Source: DATBFG01 sp036558645 (GTDB lineage: Bacteria > Acidobacteriota > Terriglobia > Terriglobales > Acidobacteriaceae). Taken from it: a DNA stretch of 59,097 bases. Location of the stretch: positions 1 to 59,097 of the forward strand of contig DATBFG010000023.1 of the NCBI GenBank assembly GCA_036558645.1, written 5' to 3'. The notes beneath the pieces were generated by a model, which saw only the letters and a program-made list of their open reading frames with translations, did not search any database and was not told the origin of the DNA. This document shows positions 1 to 8,413 of this stretch, piece by piece; the stretch's first letter is position 1, and each line of letters begins with the position of its first letter. The translations under genes and the position numbers were made by a program.

Positions 1-82
1 CCCAGGCGATTAACGCAGTCACCGGAACTCGGCTTTGGCTTTTGTCTTTATCTCTTCCTGGAACGATTTTGACTTGCTGTTT

Positions 83-358
83 TTAAGCGGCAGTGGCCAG
101 TGTGATCCGTGGGCTGTTGTGCAATGGCTCGTACACCTCTCGGCTCACCCACAGATGATGCAACAACACCGCCAGCTTTCTTGCCGTGGCCACGATGGCC
201 CGCTTCGGGCGCGCACCAGACCTGCCCGTGCCCGAATCATCATCAGATCGGCTTGTGCCTGCGCGCTGCGATGCTGCACCGGATACAGCAACTCGGGATC
301 GATCCGCAGCAACTACGTCAAGGCGGGGACCACGACGAGAGAGATTCGAGTCGCGCAC
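83..358 (-). pseudogene. IS110-family transposase remnant with internal deletion
   Basis: Read on the minus strand, two blocks typical of IS110/IS116/IS902 transposases lie side by side. Around 306-210 one frame reads RIDPELLYPVQHRSAQAQAD and continues as LMMIRARAGLVRAR, which is the central region of these proteins. From about 205 down to 83 a different frame reads KRAIVATARKLAVLLHHLW, then VSREVYEPLHNS, which is the extreme C-terminus. The part that normally lies between them, with the second catalytic region, is missing and the frames do not match. A TAG also sits just upstream of the first block. I infer an internally deleted, non-functional fossil. No terminal inverted repeats are visible, as expected for IS110. 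Confidence 0.7.
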
Positions 359-380
359 ACCGTAACAAGTTCGCTGTGGG

Positions 381-1391
381 CTACTCTGCTGATCGTGAGA
401 AGTATCCCGTTCGGGACCGAATCGTCATGCCTGGTATTTTCGGTCGGATCGCGATCTTTCGGAATGTATCATCCCGGATTGCATTCGACGGATAGTATGC
501 CAGTTCATATGAAGATCGTAGTTCTTCGGCAATCTGACGGAAGTACGTTTCGGGATCGGTGGCTTCCGCATCAATGTGCTTGCCGCCCGTCTCCTTCGCT
601 ACGCGGTCCATCACGCGGATTCCGTATTTATTGCGGGCAGCAAGCCGGCCATGCTTCTTCTCGGTATAACGGATGGTGAAAATCTGAACGTTTTCACTCT
701 GGGCAGCCTCAATGGTTGTCATCATGTCATGGGAACTGGAGTTGTCTTCTCCATCGCTGAAGACAAGCAGTGCGCGACGGCCACTTTCACGAGCGAGTTT
801 TTCGGTGACAGAGTAGAAGATTGAATCGTAAAAAGCAGTGCCGAGATCACGGCTTTCTCTTGGGCCCAATTCAGGAAAGTGTCCATCATCGTGCCGATAG
901 GCATCGAGTTCTTGAGTCATTTGGGCTCCGGACTGTGAAAAGTCACTGACCAGCCGAATATGATTTCCGAAACACACCAGAAATGCTCGGTCCTTTGAAC
1001 CCAAGACGGTTTTTAAGAAAACTTGAAGGTCCCGCTCATGCTGCTTTGAGAATTGATCCTGGCTTCCGCTGAAGTCGACAACCAACCCGAGAGTGAGGGG
1101 TACATCCACGCTGTGGGCAAAGAAGGAGATTTTTTGAGACACAGCGTCTTCAAAGACTTCGACATCATCTTTCGTCAGGTTCTCAACAAGTGCACCGTGC
1201 GAATTGCGGGCGGAGAAGGCGACGTTCACCAGTCTGACATTAACCCGGAGCGGTTCTTGCCCTGAGCCACTGGCAACAAGGAGGCAAACGAGCGAGGCAA
1301 GGATGAGAAGATAGGTAGTGGGCCTCGCCCGAAACTGTGAGAGCAGTGACCTGCGAATAACAAATCGCTTTTGCGGGAGCGTTCGCGTCAC
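381..1391 (-). CDS. Secreted VWA-domain protein (acidobacterial VWFA-related type)
   Basis: A protein of about 336 residues with an N-terminal hydrophobic export segment (LLILASLVCLLVASGSG) followed by a von Willebrand factor A domain. The MIDAS metal-binding motif DFSGS is present near residue 107, after the strand LTLGLVV, and a second conserved stretch ALLVFSDGEDNSS lies around 215. The C-terminus (YELAYYPSN, then a beta strand ending RTGYF) is the usual end of the family often called VWFA-related acidobacterial domain. The role is unknown; such domains usually mediate protein binding in the periplasm or at the surface. The GTG start shares one base with the TAG stop of the upstream thioesterase gene (TAGTG), so the two are probably co-translated. 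A TTG at 1400 is an alternative start. Confidence 0.85.
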   Translation of the reverse strand: MTRTLPQKRFVIRRSLLSQFRARPTTYLLILASLVCLLVASGSGQEPLRVNVRLVNVAFSARNSHGALVENLTKDDVEVFEDAVSQKISFFAHSVDVPLTLGLVVDFSGSQDQFSKQHERDLQVFLKTVLGSKDRAFLVCFGNHIRLVSDFSQSGAQMTQELDAYRHDDGHFPELGPRESRDLGTAFYDSIFYSVTEKLARESGRRALLVFSDGEDNSSSHDMMTTIEAAQSENVQIFTIRYTEKKHGRLAARNKYGIRVMDRVAKETGGKHIDAEATDPETYFRQIAEELRSSYELAYYPSNAIRDDTFRKIAIRPKIPGMTIRSRTGYFSRSAE

Positions 1392-1849
1392 TAAATGCAA
1401 TATCCCATGTCCGCGGTCAACTTGATCTTACTCACGATGAAATTTCCACTGCCTCGGGCGATCTCCTTCGCCTCACTGTCGACGACTGCCGACTCCGCGA
1501 TGAATGACCGCACCCCGGCGTGAACGACTTTTCCCGTCGCCCTCATCGTTCCTTCCGCAATCGGGCGAAGAAGATATGTCGTGAAACTAGCTGTCAACAC
1601 AAAGTAATCCTCAATCAACGAATTTACTGCAAAGAATGCTGCGTCATCCAGCAGCTTGAAATATACGGAGCCATGCACGGCATCGGCCGCGTGAAAGAAA
1701 GCAGGTTTCACGGGAATCGTTATTTCTGCCTCGCCATGCGAGACTGAGATCCTTGGAGAGTAGAACGCATTGATAGGTGCCATGAGATACATGTGTTCCA
1801 GTTTTCGGAGATGGTCAAGGTGCGCAATTGTAGCAACTGATTCTTTCAT
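1391..1849 (-). CDS. PaaI-type hotdog-fold thioesterase
   Basis: A protein of 152 residues, a normal length for a single hotdog (4HBT/PaaI) domain. The segment AVHGSVYFKLLDDAAFFAVN contains the HG..x..DxA helix that carries the active-site region of PaaI-like acyl-CoA thioesterases, and the following strands (VLTASFTTYLLRPI, then ATGKVVHAGVRSFIAE) match the fold. It probably hydrolyses an acyl-CoA or aryl-CoA; the substrate cannot be told. A strong ribosome site (GGGAGGAGAG) lies immediately before the ATG. It is the first gene of a two-gene unit with the VWA protein, whose start overlaps its stop. Confidence 0.85.
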   Translation of the reverse strand: MKESVATIAHLDHLRKLEHMYLMAPINAFYSPRISVSHGEAEITIPVKPAFFHAADAVHGSVYFKLLDDAAFFAVNSLIEDYFVLTASFTTYLLRPIAEGTMRATGKVVHAGVRSFIAESAVVDSEAKEIARGSGNFIVSKIKLTADMGYCI

Positions 1850-1982
1850 CCTCTCCTCCCAATCTTACCGTCGCCCCTTCGACAGTGCTGAAACAATTGG
1901 AACAGAATCGCTGTATGATGTCAGAAATATAAAGTGATTGAGAGTCTCCGTAGATCACCCCTTGACCCCGAAAAGGCGAAAG

Positions 1983-2020
1983 CCGGGTGCCCCACACAAC
2001 GCGCATTTCGTTGTGTGGGA
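1983..2020. repeat. REP-like palindrome, copy 1
   Basis: The arms CCCACACAACG (1991-2001) and CGTTGTGTGGG (2009-2019) are perfect inverted complements around a 7-base loop. They are preceded by CCGGGTGC. A second copy with the same arms and the same loop length lies at 3001-3038 in the same orientation. This is the form of a repetitive extragenic palindrome. The absence of a T-run argues against a simple terminator. Confidence 0.8.
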
Positions 2021-2159
2021 TTGCTAGGAAAACTTACTCCTCCTCATCATTCCCACTTCGGCCCGTTATCACCCTGACCTGTGACCAATGACCTTGACCC
2101 GCTCCTCCCACAATTACGACACTGTCTTGATAGCTCCCAGGCAACATGCTCTTCACACC

Positions 2160-2217
2160 CTGTAACTCCCACGTTTCCAAGATTTTGCATGTAACCCTTT
2201 TTATCCCAAGATTTTGC
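2160..2217 (-). repeat. Tandem 29-bp direct repeat (two units)
   Basis: On the minus strand the unit reads GCAAAATCTTGG, eight variable bases, then GGGTTACAT (2217-2189) and again GCAAAATCTTGG, eight bases, GAGTTACAG (2188-2160). The period is exactly 29 bases and the first 12 bases are identical. Two adjacent, in-phase copies upstream of the gene at 2285 could be a protein-binding site or the edge of a repeat family. No function is shown by the sequence. Confidence 0.65.
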
Positions 2218-2284
2218 GGACAATTTCCCGCTAACTTCATGCATTCATTAGATCGACCCCATAGGGGGTAGGAGTTCACCTTTC

Positions 2285-3166
2285 ATGTCTTCATCTTCAT
2301 ATCAAGTTCCCCGCTGCCACCACATCAAGACCAACGGTACGCAATGCAACTCGCCCGCGCTCCGCAACGAACGCCTATGCTACTTCCACAACAAGTGGCG
2401 GCCCGAGTTCCTCTGGCTCAACCAGCCCAAGAACCACCAGAACACGGGCAGCATCATCCTGCCCGTCCTCGAGGACGCCTCCTCCATCCAGTCCGCCATC
2501 GGCCAGGTCATGAGCCTTGTCCTCCAGGATGTGATCGACAGCAAAAAAGCCGGTCTCCTCCTCTACGCCCTGCAGACCGCCACTTCGAACCTCGGCCGCA
2601 TGCTCTCCGAGCGTCACCAGGACATGTACTGCGATCCCGAAGTCACCGCCCGCACTCCCCTCCGAGATTGGACCTTCGCCCCCTGGGAACTCGAAATCAT
2701 GGAGAAAGCCGCCGCCGAAGAAGCCGCGCGCGAAGTCGAAAGAGCCCGGCAAGAAAGCGCCCGGCTGGACGAAGCCCGCCTGGACAAAGAAAGCCAAGAG
2801 GGACAACTCCACGACACCGCCCGCCTCTCAGCACCCGTCGAAGAAGCCGCAACCGAACCAGCCGAACAAAGCAGCACCGCAGAAGATCCGCAAACAAAAG
2901 AAGCCGCGCAAGCAGCCGAAAGCAAGAAGAAACCCGAGTCAGAAACCGAACCCGGACTCATCGCCGAAATCCACGCCGTCGCCGAGCGACGTAGCGCAGG
3001 CCGGGTGCCCCACACAACGCGATTTTCGTTGTGTGGGATCGGGCAAACGAAAAGGACTCCCCGCAAGGCGGGCACCCTACCCCTCCTCCTACCAAAACTT
3101 AAGCCTCTCCACGAACCACAACCATGCAAGGACGGGATCGATAAACAAGAAAAGCACTATGAATGA
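2285..3166 (+). CDS. C3H zinc-knuckle protein with charged Ala/Glu-rich tail
   Basis: A protein of 293 residues that I recognise as a type scattered through acidobacterial genomes, function unknown. The N-terminus has cysteines 11, 21 and 32 and histidine 35, spaced C-x9-C-x10-C-x2-H with NSPALRNERL between the second and third ligands. This spacing is shared by bacterial DUF5763-type knuckles and the plant WRC domain, and suggests zinc and perhaps nucleic-acid binding. A helical core follows (residues 55-105, AGLLLYALQTATSNLGRML). From about 140 on it is a highly charged Ala/Glu/Arg/Lys helix, likely coiled coil or disordered. The last 55 residues or so are encoded by a palindromic repeat and sequence after it, so the true family end may be near residue 240. 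AGGAG at 2270-2274 supports the ATG. Confidence 0.75.
   Translation: MSSSSYQVPRCHHIKTNGTQCNSPALRNERLCYFHNKWRPEFLWLNQPKNHQNTGSIILPVLEDASSIQSAIGQVMSLVLQDVIDSKKAGLLLYALQTATSNLGRMLSERHQDMYCDPEVTARTPLRDWTFAPWELEIMEKAAAEEAAREVERARQESARLDEARLDKESQEGQLHDTARLSAPVEEAATEPAEQSSTAEDPQTKEAAQAAESKKKPESETEPGLIAEIHAVAERRSAGRVPHTTRFSLCGIGQTKRTPRKAGTLPLLLPKLKPLHEPQPCKDGIDKQEKHYE
3001..3038. repeat. REP-like palindrome, copy 2
   Basis: Second copy of the palindrome at 1983-2020: CCGGGTGC, then arms CCCACACAACG (3009-3019) and CGTTGTGTGGG (3027-3037) around a 7-base loop. It lies within the open frame of the C3H gene near its 3' end. A further short hairpin, CCCGC AAG GCGGG, lies about 20 bases downstream. Confidence 0.8.
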
Positions 3167-3268
3167 CTTACCGGTTCTTCAAAGGAAAAGTGGGCTGCTC
3201 AGGGCAACAGGGCATCCGCCTCGGCCATCCCAAGCTCACTGATTACCTCCTTCGAGAAGGCACCGAAC

Positions 3269-4771
3269 ATGTCAAAGCGAGCTTTTGTCTCGTACGTTCT
3301 TGTTGTGTTGATTGCGGTCAGCGGCCTTCAGGCGCAGACTACCGGTCAGGCGACGCCCGCAGCGGGAATCAACTCACTGAATCACATCATCGTTCTCGCC
3401 CAGGAGAACCGTTCGCTCGACAATTACTTCGGCGCGCTTCGGCTCTACTGGCGAAATCATGGCTACACCGATCTTGGATTCGATGGCCTGGCGCAGATCA
3501 ATCCCAAAACAGGCAATCCGCCCCTGCTAGGGCCGGCACCGAGCAATCCCGGATGCGATCCCGCTTTTCCGCCACCCGCCGACTGCAAGTTCGACAGCAA
3601 CAGTCCGAAGGTGGTCTCGTATCACTTGCTCACGAAGTGCACCGAGAACACGAGTCCTTCGTGGAATGAAAGTCATAATGACTGGAACCTGCAGGACCCC
3701 CTCGGATTCAATCCCGCAACGTTGAACGGCTTCGTCCATGCCGGAGGACATTTCGCCCGCAGTTCAAAGTTTAAGGACACCAACGGCATCCGCGCGATCG
3801 GCTATTACGACGGCACTGATCTGAACTACTACTACTACATGGCAAGTAATTTCGGGACGTCCGACCGATGGTTCAGCCCCGTGATGAGCCGCACGCATCC
3901 GAACCGCGCTTACATGGTGGCTGGAACTTCGCAAGGATACGTCTATCCCGTGGGCACCAACGCTGATGACAAACAGCCGATGACGTCTCCGACAATTTTT
4001 GAAGAGCTGCAGACCGCCGGAATTAGTTGGAAGATTTATGTGAACACCAAGGGAAGCAAATGCACAGGCCCTCCATTCGATCCCGCATGCCTCATCAAGC
4101 TGAGCTACATGCAGTACTTCGTGTGGGGAAAGCAGATTCCGACGTCGTTTCCCAATAACATCGCAGACATCTCCGTGTACTTCACGGATCTGCAGAATGG
4201 AACGTTACCGCAAGTAGCGTGGATTGAACCCGCCTCAACCGCCGGATTGGACGAGCATCCATCGCCGTCCGACACCGAGCCCAGCAATATTCAGAAAGGT
4301 GCAAACTACGTTTCGACGCTCATCAACGGCCTCATGGCGAGCACCTCGTGGAAAGACTCGGCATTTATCTTGACGTTTGACGAGGCAGGCGGGCTCTTCG
4401 ACCACGTGTCGCCACAGCCACAGTCGCATCCCGATGGGATCGCACCAGTAGATTTGTTTACCAACCCGCCAGACGTTTGCGTGAACAAAACCGGACCGAC
4501 CTGTGACTTCGTCTACTCGGGATATCGCGTGCCGCTGATCATTGTCTCCCCGTTCAGCAAGAAACATTACGTGTCGCACACTGTGGCCGATCACACTGCG
4601 ATTTTGAAGCTGATTGAGACACGATTTGGAGTATCCAGCTTGACAGCCCGCGATGCGGCGCAGATGGACATGACCGAGTTCTTCGACTTCCTCAATCCGC
4701 CGTGGGTCGTTCCACCGACTCCACCAGCGCAGAACACGAAAGGAGCCTGCTATCTGGATAAACTCCCGTAA
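3269..4771 (+). CDS. Secreted phosphoesterase (phospholipase C / AcpA-like family)
   Basis: A protein of 500 residues with a signal peptide (cleavage probably after GLQAQ, residue 23). The mature start HIIVLAQENRSLDNYFG is the metal-binding N-terminal motif of the PF04185 phosphoesterase family, which includes non-haemolytic phospholipase C and acid phosphatase AcpA. Further signatures are DEHPSPSD, the metal motif LTFDEAGGLFDHVSP, and YRVPLIIVSPFS followed by HTVADHTAILKLIE. It likely hydrolyses phosphate esters in the periplasm or outside the cell to release phosphate; phospholipid is a possible substrate. The family is common in soil bacteria. It stands alone: the preceding gene ends 102 bases upstream and no feature was seen in that gap beyond a weak AAGG before the ATG. 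Confidence 0.9.
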   Translation: MSKRAFVSYVLVVLIAVSGLQAQTTGQATPAAGINSLNHIIVLAQENRSLDNYFGALRLYWRNHGYTDLGFDGLAQINPKTGNPPLLGPAPSNPGCDPAFPPPADCKFDSNSPKVVSYHLLTKCTENTSPSWNESHNDWNLQDPLGFNPATLNGFVHAGGHFARSSKFKDTNGIRAIGYYDGTDLNYYYYMASNFGTSDRWFSPVMSRTHPNRAYMVAGTSQGYVYPVGTNADDKQPMTSPTIFEELQTAGISWKIYVNTKGSKCTGPPFDPACLIKLSYMQYFVWGKQIPTSFPNNIADISVYFTDLQNGTLPQVAWIEPASTAGLDEHPSPSDTEPSNIQKGANYVSTLINGLMASTSWKDSAFILTFDEAGGLFDHVSPQPQSHPDGIAPVDLFTNPPDVCVNKTGPTCDFVYSGYRVPLIIVSPFSKKHYVSHTVADHTAILKLIETRFGVSSLTARDAAQMDMTEFFDFLNPPWVVPPTPPAQNTKGACYLDKLP

Positions 4772-4821
4772 TGCTGAGGACGCAGGTTATCTGCAGGCGA
4801 CCGCGACGAGCTATGTGCAGA

Positions 4822-5019
4822 TCATGAATCCGCCTGAACGGCTTCATAGCCTCGGCATTGCAATATTGGGAGGCGCGGATATTTCGGAAACGACGGATCG
4901 GTTTTCGAGCGCTCACAAAGGTAAAATACGGATCCTTTGTCGGAAGCCATGCGCCTCATGAATTGACACGTCGCGCAAAGACCAACGCGGCCTGCTTCTT
5001 GATCGTTCGTCCCCGTCAT
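4822..5019 (-). CDS. Small four-cysteine conserved-type protein
   Basis: A protein of 65 residues if translation starts at the ATG at 5019. The core GLCATCQFMRRMASDKGS followed by VFYLCERSKTDPSFPKYPRL and PILQCRGYE matches, from memory, a small bacterial family with the pattern C-x2-C...C...C that ends in PxLxCxGYE. Four cysteines in so short a protein suggest a zinc ribbon. An in-frame start at 5145 would add 42 unconserved-looking residues, so I prefer the inner ATG. It is divergent from the zinc-ribbon membrane protein at 5239 and convergent with the phosphoesterase. Function unknown. Confidence 0.65.
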   Translation of the reverse strand: MTGTNDQEAGRVGLCATCQFMRRMASDKGSVFYLCERSKTDPSFPKYPRLPILQCRGYEAVQADS

Positions 5020-5238
5020 CGTCTTAAGGATAGCGAATCTGTGAATCCCCCGATGAAAGCGGCTTGCACGGGATAGCCACGCACTTGAGGAAAGAAGGGT
5101 GCTCCTGGTTCGACCTCTTTGTACATCCATCCTAAGCTTCTGCATGTGAATCCTTTACGGCTTCCGGCACTAGTGGCTGAATTCCCGGTTTCGCGGTACC
5201 AACAGCAGAGCGGTAGATGTCATCCAAGTCTTACAGCT

Positions 5239-6342
5239 ATGATTAGCTCAATGTCCACCGTATGTACCCAGTGTGGTTACGAGAACAGCGACCACTACCG
5301 CTTTTGCGGAATGTGTGGAGCACAGCTCCCCGTGAGAGCTGAGTCGGCAAAGCCTTTAGCGGTTGCAGAAGCGACACCATCGAGGCCTGCTACGACTCCC
5401 GCTCCGAATACTACGAGCGCTCCAAAGCCTGCGGCCGATGTCAGCGGACCTTCGTTTCTCGGGCTCTCGGATCAACCCGTCAATCGCGGTGTGGAATACC
5501 TGCTGGAAGACGAAGAGTCGCACGATGCAGGACGCCGACGCATGTACGCTGCCCTGCTGTTGCTGGTCATTGCCGGCATCCTGATCATGTGGCAATGGCG
5601 TCGTGGCGGACTCGAATGGGTAGAACGATTGAAAGGTACCCTCGGCGCAAGCGCACCCGCCCCAACATCGGTCGAGGAAAACACACCACAGACTCCCGGA
5701 CCCCCAGTTGGCCCTGGAGCCGCGACCAGCCCGGCGCCCTCGGCACCAATGGCCTCGACATCGAATCCCTCGATCACCGCGAGCGCTCCGCCTCCGGCAC
5801 CTTCGGATTCGTCGCACATGGTAACTCCGAACGAAAGCGCGGGTGACAAGCAAGAAGCCGCGAAAGCGAGCCCACAGGCCTCCAAAAACGAGACACCTTC
5901 TGAAACCGCAAACGAGAAAGCGGTAAGCACGAGCGACGAACCTCCTGCGCAAGCTGCCGAAGAGGCCAGCGCAGCGCCGCCTGAGCCAACCAAGTCATCG
6001 CCGAAGCGAGAGGCAGCTGCTCCGCCCGCGCCTGCGGTTTCGGCTGACGATAAGTTGGTCGCTGACGGTGAAAAATATCTTTATGGAAATGGGGCGACCG
6101 CGAATTGTGCACTGGCGCAAAAGAATTTGAATGCAGCGGCAGCTCGCTCGAATCCGAAAGCGTTAAGCATGTTGGGAACCATGTACGCGACTGGACACTG
6201 CGTCTCACGGAATCTTCCCCTAGCTTATCGCTCCTTCGCGAAAGCGCTTCACCAGGATCCGAACAACGCCCGAGTGCAGCAGGATCTGGAAATCTTGTGG
6301 AGACAGATGAGCACGGAAGAGCGGCAATTGGCCATCAAGTAG
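5239..6342 (+). CDS. Zinc-ribbon, single-TM protein with C-terminal Sel1/TPR-like repeats
   Basis: About 367 residues with four parts. The N-terminal zinc ribbon is CTQCGYENSDHYRFCGMCGA (two CxxC pairs). A linker follows, then one transmembrane helix (YAALLLLVIAGILIMWQW, about residues 125-145). Next comes a long Pro/Ala/Ser/Glu-rich low-complexity region. The C-terminus (ALAQKNLNAAAARSNPKALS onward) resembles Sel1/TPR repeats. The ribbon should face the cytoplasm and the repeats the periplasm. Bacterial proteins of this plan are usually uncharacterised adaptors. The start is uncertain: ATG at 5239 and ATG at 5251 both keep the whole ribbon, while the ATG at 5119 adds 40 residues that do not look conserved. 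It ends 48 bases before the stop of acs on the other strand. Confidence 0.75.
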   Translation: MISSMSTVCTQCGYENSDHYRFCGMCGAQLPVRAESAKPLAVAEATPSRPATTPAPNTTSAPKPAADVSGPSFLGLSDQPVNRGVEYLLEDEESHDAGRRRMYAALLLLVIAGILIMWQWRRGGLEWVERLKGTLGASAPAPTSVEENTPQTPGPPVGPGAATSPAPSAPMASTSNPSITASAPPPAPSDSSHMVTPNESAGDKQEAAKASPQASKNETPSETANEKAVSTSDEPPAQAAEEASAAPPEPTKSSPKREAAAPPAPAVSADDKLVADGEKYLYGNGATANCALAQKNLNAAAARSNPKALSMLGTMYATGHCVSRNLPLAYRSFAKALHQDPNNARVQQDLEILWRQMSTEERQLAIK

Positions 6343-6390
6343 CCAATCTCGTCGACATCGAAAGTGTAAATCAGGCTGAATCTTGCGAAT

Positions 6391-8346
<1,956 letters not shown>

Positions 8347-8413
8347 GGGAATTTTCGTGTTGCCGCCATAGATTACCGCAGGCGGCCCGAGATATGAAAC
8401 GCGCAAGGGCGTT

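Larger units (their letters stand above)
1850..2284. other. 435-bp intergenic region with two repeat structures
   Basis: This is the only gene-free stretch above 300 bases. It lies between divergent genes (thioesterase on minus, C3H protein on plus). No credible coding sequence was seen. It holds a palindromic repeat at 1983-2020, a two-unit 29-bp tandem repeat at 2160-2217, and a ribosome site (AGGAG at 2270-2274) for the gene starting at 2285. I see no convincing sigma70 promoter. Confidence 0.7.

Noticed and set aside
2034..2279. 81-codon minus-strand frame in the intergenic region
   Set aside because: No ribosome site or known motif, and it runs through the tandem repeat.
2344..2994. 216-codon frame inside the C3H gene with Arg-rich product
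   Set aside because: An overlapping frame created by the Ala/Glu-rich codons of the real gene. The zinc ligands lie in the other frame.
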